Origin: Geothrix sp. 21YS21S-2
GTDB taxonomy: Bacteria; Acidobacteriota; Holophagae; Holophagales; Holophagaceae
NCBI RefSeq assembly: GCF_030846775.1
Contig: NZ_CP132910.1
Span: forward strand, 3,258,001-3,322,000
DNA: 64,000 bases
Direction of reading: 5' to 3'
Numbering within the stretch: the stretch's first letter is position 1; every line of letters starts with the position of its first letter. Below the pieces are notes generated by a model that searched no databases, was not told the DNA's origin, and worked only from the letters and a program-made list of their open reading frames with translations. Below, in pieces: positions 46,766 to 55,471 of this stretch. Made by a program: the position numbers and the translations under genes.

Positions 46766-47893
46766 CTAGCTGGGATTCGCGAACTTAACGGGCATCAGGA
46801 TGTACCTGAAGCTCATATCCTCGATGCTGGGGGACATGAAGATGCCCTGTCCCACATCGTCCTTGAACTGGTAGACGACCTCCTCGCCGGGGATGCGCTC
46901 GAGGAGCTCGGTGAGGTAGTCGATGTTGAAGGCCAGCTCCAGGGGGTTCTCCTCCCCGGTGAAGCTGATGGTGCCCTGGTTGACGCCTTCGTCGGGATGC
47001 TGGAAGAAGACGCGCAGGTTCGGGAATTCGAAGAAAAGCCGCACGTTCTTGTTGTAGTCGTCCTTCTTCAGGCCGACGACCCGCAGCGTCTTGAGGAAGT
47101 CCTCCCGGTCGACGATGACCTTGCGGGGCAGTTCGGAGGGCAGGACCTTCTCGTAGGCGGGGTAGTTGCCCGTGACCCGCCGGGTGGAGAACTTGAGGCC
47201 GGGCTGGTCCATGAAGAGGCTGCGCTCGTCCCAGGAGAGGGTGAGGTGTCCGTCGTCGCCCAGGCTCGAGGGCAGGAGGTCCAGGGCGCGCCGGGGGACG
47301 ATGATGCGGGCGTCGGCCTCGAGGCCCGTCTCCATGGGGACTTCCACCACCGCCAGGCGGAACCCGTCCGTCGAGACGACGCGGATGAACTTGCGGCCCA
47401 TGTGCAGGAGCACGCCCGAAAGCGCGGGCTTGGTGGCGTCCTTGCTCACGGAGATCGAACCGAGGTTGATCGCCTTGCGGAACAGGGCGGAAGGCACGAC
47501 GACGCTGGGAAGGCCGGCCTCGGGCTTGGGCAGCTCCGGGAAGCCTTCGCCGGGCTGGATGTTGTGCTCCGAGTTGAAGCCCTTGGCGCGCAGCCAGATG
47601 CGGTTGCCGGTATCGGGCCACTCCAGGGTGAGCAGGCCGTCGGGGTAGACCCTCACGGTCTCCACGAACTTCTTGCCGGGGATGGCGACGGTCCGGTTGC
47701 CGCGCCCCTCGACGGGGATGACGGCCTCGAAGGCCAGTTCCATGTCGGTGGCCTTCAGTGTCATCTCGTGGTCCTGAACTTCCACCAGGACGTGCTGGAG
47801 GATGGGCAGCGTCACCCGGCGTTCCAGCGCGTGCTTGAGTATCCCGAGCGTCTTATCAAGACGTTCCTTGGAAACCTGTACTTGAAAGTTCAT
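46766..47893 (-). CDS. dnaN: DNA polymerase III sliding clamp (beta subunit)
   Basis: 375 residues, usual clamp size, with three repeated clamp domains (motifs such as VTLPILQHVLVEV, VRVYPDGLLTLEW, ALFRKAINLGSISV, and the C-terminal RYILMPVKF, part of the peptide-binding cleft). It encircles DNA and tethers polymerase III. AGGGTG lies five bases upstream of the ATG. It is downstream of dnaA on the same strand, separated by the candidate origin. Confidence 0.97.
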   Translation of the reverse strand: MNFQVQVSKERLDKTLGILKHALERRVTLPILQHVLVEVQDHEMTLKATDMELAFEAVIPVEGRGNRTVAIPGKKFVETVRVYPDGLLTLEWPDTGNRIWLRAKGFNSEHNIQPGEGFPELPKPEAGLPSVVVPSALFRKAINLGSISVSKDATKPALSGVLLHMGRKFIRVVSTDGFRLAVVEVPMETGLEADARIIVPRRALDLLPSSLGDDGHLTLSWDERSLFMDQPGLKFSTRRVTGNYPAYEKVLPSELPRKVIVDREDFLKTLRVVGLKKDDYNKNVRLFFEFPNLRVFFQHPDEGVNQGTISFTGEENPLELAFNIDYLTELLERIPGEEVVYQFKDDVGQGIFMSPSIEDMSFRYILMPVKFANPS

Positions 47894-48118
47894 GATTCAC
47901 CCTGATTATGCTGAGTGGCGGGCCAACCTGCGGAAATGACAGTCAAACCCTTAGTGTATCTGGAAAGGACGCCTCTGGGCAGGTGTGGGTCTCGGAGGCG
48001 GTGATGCGGATTGCGGGCCCGAGCCCGGAAGGGGATCACCCTGGGCGGGCCTTCTCCGCAGCGGATCCACAGGGGGGTCGGGCCCGGAGTGTGGAAACGT
48101 AACTTAAGATCTTTAATA
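47894..48118. other. Candidate replication origin (oriC) in the dnaA-dnaN spacer
   Basis: A 225-base noncoding gap. It holds repeats of a TGYGGA motif: TGCGGAAAT (47929), TGCGGATTG (48005), TCCGCA (48055, minus), GGATCCACA (48063, minus form TGTGGATCC) and TGTGGAAAC (48090). The last three lie within about 45 bases. They resemble half of the DnaA box TGTGGATAA. An AT-rich patch (48101-48125, AACTTAAGATCTTTAATATC), suited to unwinding, follows directly. No exact box is present. The alternative is the dnaA-rpmH gap. Confidence 0.45.
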
Positions 48119-49498
48119 TCATTGGATGCTGTTGAGCAGGGAGTGCACCAGCTTGTGGAAATCGGCATCCTTCTGCATGCGGTTCTTCACCGAGTCCAGG
48201 GCGTTCATGACCGTGGAATGGTGCATGCCGTTGAAACTGTTGCCGATTTCGGTGAAGGAGGCGGCGGTGAGTTCGCGCGACAGGTACATGGCCACCTGGC
48301 GGGGCAGGAGGATGACCTGCTGGCGGGTCTTCTTCTTCATGAGGTCGCTGAAGGAGATGTTGAAGGTCTCCGCGGTCATCCGGCAGATGCGCTCCATGGA
48401 GATGGAGGCGGTGGCCTCGGAGCCCGTCTGCCCCAGGAAGGCCTCCTGGGCCACCCCAAGGCTGGGGGAGACGCCGAGGAAGCTGCTCTGGAACACCACG
48501 CGGGTGAGCAGGCCCTCCAGGTCGCGCACGCTGCCCTTGGCCTTGTGGGCGATGAAGGTGATGACGTCCTCGGGCACCTCGGGAAGGTCCTTGAAGACCT
48601 CGTCGTCGAGCTTCTTGCGCAGGATCGCCACCCGGGTCTCGAAGTCGGGGGGCTGGATATCGGCCGTGAGGCCCCATTTGCAGCGCGTGATGAGGCGGTC
48701 GTGGAGGCCCTCGAGCCGCTGGGGCGGCTTGTCGGAGGTGATGACGATCTGTTTGCCGTACTGGAGGAGGTATTCGAGGATGTAGAAGATCTCCTCCTGG
48801 GTGCGCTCCATCTTGCCCAGGGTCTGCACGTCGTCCAGGAGCAGCAGGTCGTTCTGCTGGTATTTCTTGCGCATGGGCTCGGTGTTCTTGGCCCGGATGG
48901 CGATGGTGAGCTCGTTGAAGAAGTTGTCCACCTTGAGGTAGGCCACCCGGAGGTTGGGCGCCTTGGCGAGGATGCCCTTGCCGATGCCGATCATCAGGTG
49001 GGTCTTGCCCAGCCCGGAGCCTCCATAGATGAAGAGGGGGTTCATGTTGAGGGTTGAATTGGGCTTGCCGTGGCTCTCGACCACGGCGTTGGCGGCGGCG
49101 AAGGCCAGCTGGCTGCTGGGGCCCACCACGAAACGGTCGAGGGTGTAGCGGTGGAAGCCCTGGGGGAAGGGCGAGTCCAGGGGGGTCTCCTGGACGGCGG
49201 GGTGCGCGCCCTTGCCCTTGGCGGGCTGGACCGGGGCCTTGGCGTCGCCCGCGACCATGAAGGCCAGGCGGAGGTTGGCCAGGTCGCACTGGACGAGGAC
49301 GTCGTGGAACTCCTCGGCAAGCTGCTGCTCGATCCAGATCCGCGCGGAGGGCGACGGCACCTGGATCAGGAGGGTCGTGCCGTCGAAGTTGACGGCCTTG
49401 CACGGCTCGATCCAGTCATGGAAGGTGCGCTCGGGGAGATGGGTGGCCAGGCCTTTGCGAAGGGTTTCCCAGAGAGCGTGTGAATCGTTCGTTTGCAT
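48119..49498 (-). CDS. dnaA: Chromosomal replication initiator protein DnaA
   Basis: 459 residues from the ATG at 49498 (AAGGG six bases upstream); in-frame sequence further upstream is not DnaA-like. Domain I is at about 1-80, a linker at 81-110, the AAA+ domain at about 115-335 (Walker A GGSGLGKT at 159-166, Walker B LLLDD at 219-223, arginine region), and the DNA-binding domain at about 365-459. The helix-turn-helix recognition segment reads MHHSTV (425-430), where E. coli and B. subtilis have RDHTTV, so box recognition may differ. It initiates replication at oriC and opens the dnaA-dnaN-gyrB-gyrA block. Confidence 0.97.
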   Translation of the reverse strand: MQTNDSHALWETLRKGLATHLPERTFHDWIEPCKAVNFDGTTLLIQVPSPSARIWIEQQLAEEFHDVLVQCDLANLRLAFMVAGDAKAPVQPAKGKGAHPAVQETPLDSPFPQGFHRYTLDRFVVGPSSQLAFAAANAVVESHGKPNSTLNMNPLFIYGGSGLGKTHLMIGIGKGILAKAPNLRVAYLKVDNFFNELTIAIRAKNTEPMRKKYQQNDLLLLDDVQTLGKMERTQEEIFYILEYLLQYGKQIVITSDKPPQRLEGLHDRLITRCKWGLTADIQPPDFETRVAILRKKLDDEVFKDLPEVPEDVITFIAHKAKGSVRDLEGLLTRVVFQSSFLGVSPSLGVAQEAFLGQTGSEATASISMERICRMTAETFNISFSDLMKKKTRQQVILLPRQVAMYLSRELTAASFTEIGNSFNGMHHSTVMNALDSVKNRMQKDADFHKLVHSLLNSIQ

Positions 49499-49532
49499 GG
49501 GAGGCCCTTTTTTCGATGGTGAACCCGCGCTG

Positions 49533-49556
49533 CCCGAAGCGGAAAACCGCTGCGGG
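49533..49556. promoter_or_regulatory. Hairpin in the dnaA 5' leader
   Basis: CCCGAAGCGG and CCGCTGCGGG pair around AAAA, 35 bases upstream of the dnaA start. It could shape leader stability or translation; function unknown. Confidence 0.4.
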
Positions 49557-49646
49557 CCTGGCGTCGGGTTGGTCCCGGAACTCCGGTCTGGATTCGGGAG
49601 AACTACTTTATCACCTGGAACCGGAGGTTGGGACCTCTCTTTGGGG

Positions 49647-49675
49647 TTGAGAGATCGAAGACCTGCTGGTAGCCT
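49647..49675 (+). promoter_or_regulatory. Candidate rpmH-rnpA-yidC promoter
   Basis: TTGAGA (49647-49652) and TAGCCT (49670-49675) are spaced 17 bases, about 45 bases upstream of rpmH. By-eye call. The rest of the dnaA-rpmH gap (49499-49719) shows only the hairpin noted separately. Confidence 0.4.
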
Positions 49676-49719
49676 CAAAGGTTCGCCCTTTCCCTCCGGA
49701 TGGGGCCATGAGGTGGATC

Positions 49720-49854
49720 ATGAAGCGGACCTTTCAGCCCAACAACCGTCGCCGCGCCAAGACGCACGGCTTCCTCTCCCGCATGAAGACCAAGAACGGC
49801 CGTCTGGTGCTCAAGCGCCGGCGCGCCAAGGGCCGGCACGTCCTCGCACTCTAA
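49720..49854 (+). CDS. rpmH: 50S ribosomal protein L34
   Basis: A 44-residue, highly basic protein: [18 protein letters not shown] start and KRRRAKGRH end, the near-invariant L34 pattern. GAGG lies upstream of the ATG. Too short for most gene callers, but unmistakable. It begins the conserved rpmH-rnpA-yidC-khpB-mnmE cluster pointing away from dnaA. Confidence 0.98.
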   Translation: MKRTFQPNNRRRAKTHGFLSRMKTKNGRLVLKRRRAKGRHVLAL

Positions 49855-49859
49855 GTGCC

Positions 49860-50228
49860 ATGAGGGTGGCCGGGACCTATCGGGTCGTGCGGCGCCAGGA
49901 TCACGCGGTCCCCGAAGTGGTTCCCCGCCCGCTGCTGGGCAAGGAGCAGGCTTTGGACGTCCGGGTGTGGCGCACGGCCGTAGGCGTCGAGCCCATGCTC
50001 CTCGTCAACGCGTCCCGCAAGCAGGGGCGCGCCGTGCAGAGGAACCGGTTCAGGCGCAGGGTCCGGATGGCTTTCCTGCACGTGCTTCGTGAACAACCTT
50101 CCTTAGGAGGCAGCCTCGGCGTGGTGTGGGTCCGTCCCGCACGCAGCGCCAAGAAGGGCTGCCCATTCTCGTACCTGGAAATCGTCGGCCAGATCCGTCT
50201 GGCCCTGAGCCGTTGGGAATCCCGATGA
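49860..50228 (+). CDS. rnpA: Ribonuclease P protein component
   Basis: 122 residues, basic. The family RNR-type signature appears as QGRAVQRNRFRRRVRMAFL (about 64-82), which contacts the RNase P RNA and pre-tRNA leader. It starts five bases after rpmH, and its stop overlaps the yidC start (ATGA). It processes the 5' ends of tRNAs with the RNA subunit, which is not in the window. Confidence 0.93.
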   Translation: MRVAGTYRVVRRQDHAVPEVVPRPLLGKEQALDVRVWRTAVGVEPMLLVNASRKQGRAVQRNRFRRRVRMAFLHVLREQPSLGGSLGVVWVRPARSAKKGCPFSYLEIVGQIRLALSRWESR

Positions 50229-51832
50229 ACAACCGGAATATGGTGATCTTCGTTGTCGCCAGCATCCTCATGCTGGTGGGCTACAACTACGCCATGAACA
50301 AGTTCTATCCTCCGAAGCCGGTGCCCCCGGTGGTGAAGATGGCCCAGACGGCCAACCCGGCTCCCGCCGCTCCGGCGATGCCCGTCCCTTCGGCCGCCAC
50401 AGCTGCCATTCCGGCTGCGGGCGCCGTGGATCCCCAGGCCCGGTTCACCCTCAAGACCTCCGCCCTCGGTCTCACCTGGCGCAAGCAGGACGGCGCCCTC
50501 GTGCAGGTCGAATGGAAGGACGGCACCCCCTTCCTCCCCGAGGCCCGCAAGGACAAGGACGGCCATGAGGTCTCCCTGGACTTCCCCGGACTGGGCAGCG
50601 CCTTCCAGACCCGCTTCGAAGGCGAACCCGTGGTGACTTCCGTGGAAGGCGGACGGAATGTCGTCTTCACTTCCACCCAGGGGGACAGGCTCACCTACCT
50701 GGTGCCCGACAAGGGACATGTGGTCGAGATGCGCTGGTCAAGCCCCCGGGGCGCCGGCCTGAACCTCCTTCCCATGCCCTCCAATCTATTGAATGTGCAC
50801 AGCTTGGGCCGGGTGTTCACCCTTGACGCCAAGGGCGTCAACGACGTCGCCTGGACCGACATGATGAAGGATCCCTTCTTCAGCTTCGTGGGCGCCAAGC
50901 GCAAGGTCCTTCCCCCCGCCTCCTCCAAGCTGGGCATGGACGCCGGCGTGGACCTGAGCTCCAAGGGCCAGCGGGCCTGGTATTTCGCCGCCATCTGGGA
51001 CGCTTCGGCGACCACCGTGCGCGATGCGGCCCAGGGCTACAACCTCCTTCCCGACGCTTCCGGCAACGCCTCGGCCCGCCTCTACCTGGGCCCCAAGCAG
51101 GCCGAGGAGCTGGGCGCCTTCCACGCCCCGGGCCGTCCCGCCGACGGCAAGATCTTCCAGAAGATCCTGGACTTCGGCTTCTTCGGCCTCGTGGCCCAGC
51201 TGCTCTTCCTCATCCTGCGCGGCATCCACCAGGTGGTGCCCAACTGGGGCTGGTCGATCGTCCTGCTGACCCTGGTCATCCGCGGCGCCCTGTGGCCCCT
51301 GAACACCAAGACCACCGTCCAGATGATCCGCATGAAGGAGCTGGAGCCCCACCAGAAGGCCCTCCAGTCCAAGTACGAGAAGTTCGGCAACGACATGGCC
51401 AAGAAGGCCGAGATGCAGAAGGAGCTGATGGCCTTCTACAAGAAGAACGGCCACAACCCCATGGGCGGCTGCCTGCCCATGGTGCTCCAGATGCCCGTGT
51501 TCTTCGCCCTCTGGTCCATGCTGAACGCCGTCTACGAGCTGCGGCACGCGCCCTTCGCGTTCTGGCTCAAGGACCTCTCCGCCCAGGACCCCTTCTACGT
51601 CCTGCCCATCCTCATGGGCGTCTCCATGATCGTCCAGCAGGCCATGACCCCTTCCGTGGGCGACCCCACCCAGCGCAAGATGATGATGGTCATGATGCCC
51701 GTCATGTTCACCTTCTTCTTCGCCTCCACCCCCTCGGGCCTCTGCCTCTACTACCTGATGTTCAACCTCATTGGCATCCTGCAGACCTGGCTGGTCATGC
51801 GGTCCTACAAACCCCAGCCTGTGGTGGTCTGA
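50225..51832 (+). CDS. yidC: Membrane protein insertase YidC
   Basis: 535 residues. An N-terminal membrane helix (about 5-22), a large periplasmic beta domain (about 50-320), then a C-terminal insertase core of about five helices, from FGFFGLVAQLLFLILRG to LYYLMFNLIGILQTWLV. The conserved hydrophilic groove Arg is probably in LTLVIRGALWPL. It inserts and folds inner-membrane proteins with or without SecYEG. The yidD gene that often precedes it is absent; rnpA abuts directly. Confidence 0.97.
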   Translation: MNNRNMVIFVVASILMLVGYNYAMNKFYPPKPVPPVVKMAQTANPAPAAPAMPVPSAATAAIPAAGAVDPQARFTLKTSALGLTWRKQDGALVQVEWKDGTPFLPEARKDKDGHEVSLDFPGLGSAFQTRFEGEPVVTSVEGGRNVVFTSTQGDRLTYLVPDKGHVVEMRWSSPRGAGLNLLPMPSNLLNVHSLGRVFTLDAKGVNDVAWTDMMKDPFFSFVGAKRKVLPPASSKLGMDAGVDLSSKGQRAWYFAAIWDASATTVRDAAQGYNLLPDASGNASARLYLGPKQAEELGAFHAPGRPADGKIFQKILDFGFFGLVAQLLFLILRGIHQVVPNWGWSIVLLTLVIRGALWPLNTKTTVQMIRMKELEPHQKALQSKYEKFGNDMAKKAEMQKELMAFYKKNGHNPMGGCLPMVLQMPVFFALWSMLNAVYELRHAPFAFWLKDLSAQDPFYVLPILMGVSMIVQQAMTPSVGDPTQRKMMMVMMPVMFTFFFASTPSGLCLYYLMFNLIGILQTWLVMRSYKPQPVVV

Positions 51833-51844
51833 TCCGGAGGAAAC

Positions 51845-52309
51845 ATGCGCAAGGCCGCTTTGCCCCTTGAACAGGTTCCCGAACGCGTCGCCCAGTTGTG
51901 CGGCCACCTGGGCCTGAAGGTCACCGCCGAGCCCGGCCCCTCCGGGGACGAGACGCTCTTCCCCAACCGGATCGTGCTGGATGGCCCGGACGCCCATTGG
52001 CTTGCCGCCAACAAGGGCCTCGGCCTGGACGCCCTCCAGTTCCTGGTGCACGAGGCCCAGGGGGAGCGGGAGGAGAACCGGCAGGCCTACCTGGACGTCC
52101 AGTCCTTCCGCCTCTTCCGCATGAAGGAAGTGGTGGCCATGGCCGCAATGGCTGCCGAGCGGGCCAAGACCCTGGGCAGCTACACCTTCGCCTCCCTGAG
52201 CCCCCGGGAGCGCCGCTGGGTGCACCTGGTGCTCAGCCGGCAGCCCGGCTTCACCACGGAGAGCGAAGGCACCGGCACCTTCAAGGCCCTGAAGGTATCC
52301 CGGGTCTAG
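51845..52309 (+). CDS. khpB: RNA-binding protein KhpB/Jag (KH and R3H domains)
   Basis: 154 residues, preceded by GGAGG four bases before the ATG. A KH-like central part (FPNRIVLDGPDAHWLAANKG, with DALQFLVHE) is followed by an R3H domain (LSPRERRWVHLVLSRQPG with TESEGTG). The N-terminal Jag_N domain of the usual 200-plus-residue proteins is missing, so this is the short form. In other bacteria the protein binds RNA with KhpA and affects cell division and envelope growth. Confidence 0.87.
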   Translation: MRKAALPLEQVPERVAQLCGHLGLKVTAEPGPSGDETLFPNRIVLDGPDAHWLAANKGLGLDALQFLVHEAQGEREENRQAYLDVQSFRLFRMKEVVAMAAMAAERAKTLGSYTFASLSPRERRWVHLVLSRQPGFTTESEGTGTFKALKVSRV

Positions 52310-52325
52310 ACCCCCGGGGGTCAGC

Positions 52326-53630
52326 ATGCTCGACCCCATCTGCGCCCCGGCGACCCCGCTCCTGCCCTCGGCCATCGCCGTGGTGCGGGTTTCGGGTTCC
52401 GGGCTGGCTGATCGCCTAAGGCCCCTGGTGACCCTGCCTGCCGCCCGGCAGGCCGGCCTGCGGACCCTTGTCTGGGACGGCTACCGGGAGCGCTGCCTGG
52501 TGCTCCACTTTCCGGGGCCCGGAAGCTACACGGGCGAGGACCTGGTTGAATTCCAGCTGCACGGCAACCCTCTCCTGGTGCGGCGCTTCCTGGAGCATCT
52601 GGGGGGGATGGGCATCCGCATGGCGGAGCCCGGCGAATTCAGCCGGCGGGCCCTGCTCAACGGCAAGCAGTCGCTCCTGGAGGTGGAGGCCCTCCGGGAT
52701 CTGGTGGCCGCGGCCACGGACACCCAGCTGCGTCAGGCCCAGGCCCGGAGCGGCGGCGTGCCGGCCTGGGTCGCCGGGGCCAGGGCGGCCCTGGCCCCCT
52801 GGATGGCCCGGGCCGAGGCCAGCGTGGACTATGGGGAGGACGAGGGCATCGGCCTGGATGTGGAGGCCATGCAGGCCGCCCTGGCCCCGGCCGCCGCCCT
52901 GTTCCACGTGGAACAGGGCAGGGCGGCGGGGGCGAAGTGGCTCCGGGACGGTATCCGGATCGCGCTGGTGGGCCGGCCCAACGCCGGGAAGAGCACCCTT
53001 TTCAACGCCATGTCCGGCCAGGACCGGGCCATCGTGACGGATCTTCCCGGCACGACCCGGGACGTGCTGGAGGTGCGGGCCCAGTGGGCGGGCCTCCCGC
53101 TCTACCTTTTCGACACGGCGGGGCTGCGCCATGCCGAGGACCCGGTGGAGCGCCTGGGGGTGGCCCGGGTTCGGGAGGTGCTGGAGCAGGTGGACCTGAT
53201 CCTCCATCTGGTGCCCCTGCCGGACGCCGCACCGGACCCGGATATCCTGGAGCGGCTGGAGCCCTTCCGGGCCAAGGTGCTCACGGTGCGCAACCAGTCG
53301 GACCTGGGGGGAAACCCCTGCGGAGATCCCTGCGTCTCCGCGGCCGCGGGCGACCTGGAACCCCTGGCGGAGGCGCTCCGCCGGAGGTTCCTGGGGGCCC
53401 TGGCGCCGGACGCGTGCCTGGGCGCGCTGGATACGGCCCGGCAACGCGGGATCCTCGATGACCTGGTGGTGCAGATGGACCTCCTGGGCCAGCTGGGACC
53501 CGCCTCGCCCCCCGAGCTGGCCGCGTCCCTGCTCCAAGGCGCCTGGGGCCTCCTGGCGCGGCTCACCGGGGAGGACCGGGCGGAGACCTCCCTGGATCAG
53601 CTGTTCTCAGGGTTCTGCCTGGGGAAGTGA
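52326..53630 (+). CDS. mnmE: tRNA modification GTPase MnmE
   Basis: 434 residues. An N-terminal tetrahydrofolate-binding domain (about 1-115, GPGSYTGEDLVEFQLHG), a helical domain, and an inserted G domain (about 213-365) with GRPNAGKSTLFN, TDLPGTTRD and DTAGLR. The C-terminus CLGK carries the conserved catalytic Cys-x-Gly-Lys. With MnmG it makes cmnm5-type wobble uridines. Codons 192-197 (LFHVEQ) contain an exact parS site, just before the G domain. Confidence 0.97.
   Translation: MLDPICAPATPLLPSAIAVVRVSGSGLADRLRPLVTLPAARQAGLRTLVWDGYRERCLVLHFPGPGSYTGEDLVEFQLHGNPLLVRRFLEHLGGMGIRMAEPGEFSRRALLNGKQSLLEVEALRDLVAAATDTQLRQAQARSGGVPAWVAGARAALAPWMARAEASVDYGEDEGIGLDVEAMQAALAPAAALFHVEQGRAAGAKWLRDGIRIALVGRPNAGKSTLFNAMSGQDRAIVTDLPGTTRDVLEVRAQWAGLPLYLFDTAGLRHAEDPVERLGVARVREVLEQVDLILHLVPLPDAAPDPDILERLEPFRAKVLTVRNQSDLGGNPCGDPCVSAAAGDLEPLAEALRRRFLGALAPDACLGALDTARQRGILDDLVVQMDLLGQLGPASPPELAASLLQGAWGLLARLTGEDRAETSLDQLFSGFCLGK
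52900..52915. other. parS site 3 inside mnmE
   Basis: The full 16-base palindrome TGTTCCACGTGGAACA, embedded in coding sequence. It encodes part of a variable linker, so the protein can tolerate the sequence. Confidence 0.92.
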
Positions 53631-53654
53631 CTTAGACTGGATCCGGAGTGCCAC

Positions 53655-55109
53655 ATGAATCCTGGTTTCGAGGCGGTCATCGGTCTGGAGGTCCACGTCC
53701 AGCTGTCGACCCGGTCAAAGATGTTCTGCGGCTGTCCCAATGCCTACGGTGGGGAACCCAATTCCCGCACGTGCCCGGTGTGCCTGGGCCTGCCCGGGGC
53801 CCTCCCGGCGCTCAACGCGGCGGCGGTATCCGCCGCCCTGCGCCTCGGCCTGGCGGTGGACGCGGATCTTCAGCCTCGGAGCACCTTCTACCGCAAGCAG
53901 TACGTCTACCCCGACCTGCCCAAGGGCTACCAGATCACCCAGGGGCCGGTGGCCATCGTCGAGAACGGGCATGTCATGATCCCGGGGGATCCGGTGGTGC
54001 GGGGATCCGAAGGCCCCGTTCGGGCGGGCATCGAGCGCGCCCACCTGGAGGAGGACGCGGGGAAGTCCATCCACGATGCCCACGGGCGGCATTCCCAGGT
54101 GGACCTGAACCGGGCCGGGGTGCCGCTCCTGGAGATCGTGGGCGCGCCCGACCTGCGCAGCGCCCAGGAGGCCTCGGACTACCTGAAGACCCTCCACCGG
54201 CTGGTGACGTTCCTGGGCATCTGCGACGGGAACCTGGAGGAAGGGTCCTTCCGCGCCGATGCCAATATCAGCGTGCGGCGTCCCGGGGAGCCCCTTGGCA
54301 CCCGGGTGGAGATCAAGAACCTCAATTCGTTCCGGTTCGTGCGCATGGCCCTGGACTACGAGATCGCCCGGCAGACGGCCCTTTTGGAAAAGGGCGAACG
54401 CTTCGATCAGGAAACCCGGGGCTGGGACGCGGACAAGGGCGAGACCCGGAGCCAGCGGAGCAAGGAAGCGGCCATGGACTACCGCTACTTCCCGGAGCCG
54501 GACCTGCCTGCCCTGATCCTCACCGGGACGGAGATCGAGGCGGCGCGCGCGGCCCTGCCGGAGCTGCCGGAGGCCCGCTGCAGGCGGTTCATGGCCCAGC
54601 ACGGCCTGACCGCCTACGAGGCCGGGATGCTGGTCCAGACGCCCGCCTTCGCGGCCTACTTCGAGGAGGTGGCCCGGTGCTCCGGCAACGGCAAGCAGGC
54701 CGCGAACTGGATGCTGGGCGAAGTGAGCCGGACGTTGAACGAAGGCTCGGGAAGGCTCGAGGAGCTGGGATTGCCACCCGAACACCTGGGCGAGCTGATC
54801 CGCCTGGTGGTGGAGGGCGTCATCAACCTGAATACCGCCAAGGAGGTGGTCTTCCCTGCGCTGCTGAAGGGGGAGGGGACCCCTGCCGGGCTGGTGCGGA
54901 GCCGGGGGCTTGCGCAGGTGACGGACCGTGCCGCCGTGCAGGAACTGGTGGACGGGGTGCTTGCGGCCCACCCGGGCCAGGTCGCGGAGTTCCGCGCCGG
55001 GAAGGTGGCCCTGCGGGGGTTCCTGGTGGGGCAGGTCATGAAGGCCGGCAAGGGGCAGGTCGATCCCAGGCTGGTGAACGAAGCCATCGACGAAGCGCTG
55101 GCACGGTAG
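53655..55109 (+). CDS. gatB: Aspartyl/glutamyl-tRNA amidotransferase subunit B
   Basis: 484 residues with the GatB signature (GLEVHVQLST at the start, TCPVCLGLPGALP, QITQGP, LEEDAGKS, DLNRAGVPLLEIV, DANISVRRPG, EIKNLNSFRF), then the C-terminal helical/YqeY-like tail to about 484. It transamidates Glu-tRNA-Gln and/or Asp-tRNA-Asn with GatA and GatC, which are not adjacent. GGAG lies six bases before the ATG. Confidence 0.97.
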   Translation: MNPGFEAVIGLEVHVQLSTRSKMFCGCPNAYGGEPNSRTCPVCLGLPGALPALNAAAVSAALRLGLAVDADLQPRSTFYRKQYVYPDLPKGYQITQGPVAIVENGHVMIPGDPVVRGSEGPVRAGIERAHLEEDAGKSIHDAHGRHSQVDLNRAGVPLLEIVGAPDLRSAQEASDYLKTLHRLVTFLGICDGNLEEGSFRADANISVRRPGEPLGTRVEIKNLNSFRFVRMALDYEIARQTALLEKGERFDQETRGWDADKGETRSQRSKEAAMDYRYFPEPDLPALILTGTEIEAARAALPELPEARCRRFMAQHGLTAYEAGMLVQTPAFAAYFEEVARCSGNGKQAANWMLGEVSRTLNEGSGRLEELGLPPEHLGELIRLVVEGVINLNTAKEVVFPALLKGEGTPAGLVRSRGLAQVTDRAAVQELVDGVLAAHPGQVAEFRAGKVALRGFLVGQVMKAGKGQVDPRLVNEAIDEALAR

Positions 55110-55118
55110 GAGGACCCC

Positions 55119-55397
55119 ATGGAGGAACGGCCCGAGGATCCCAGGGAAGGGCCGCCGCACGGGGGCGACCCGGATGCATGGAAATCCGTGGTCATGGGGC
55201 AGGCCTCCCGGGACCTGGTGCCGCCGCACCCCGAACCTCCGGAGACCCTGGAGGCGGAACTGGAGCGGGAGGCGCTGGAGGACCCCGCGGCCCATTCCAG
55301 GGAGGACCCCAACCCGCAGCCGACCCTCTGGCGGCTGGTGGTGCTCATCGTCGTGGCCGTGGCCGCGCTGTCGGTGGTGTTCGGCCTGGCAAGGTGA
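55119..55397 (+). CDS. Small acidic single-pass membrane protein, unknown
   Basis: 92 residues, beginning nine bases after gatB. About 68 acidic, Pro/Glu-rich residues with no fold motif, then a C-terminal membrane helix (LVVLIVVAVAALSVVFGLA). It looks like a tail-anchored protein. I do not recognise a family. The conserved compact spacing with gatB suggests a real gene. Confidence 0.6.
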   Translation: MEERPEDPREGPPHGGDPDAWKSVVMGQASRDLVPPHPEPPETLEAELEREALEDPAAHSREDPNPQPTLWRLVVLIVVAVAALSVVFGLAR

Positions 55398-55471
55398 CAT
55401 GGAGGCTGCTGCCTGGGGGTGATACCATGGCCGCGATGCGGGGCGCGCCAATGCCCCCTGGGGAGTAAAGC

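Noticed and set aside
47894-49719. Canonical DnaA boxes (TTATCCACA)
   Set aside because: No exact copy is visible in either spacer around dnaA; only looser TGYGGA repeats, so oriC is listed as a candidate only.
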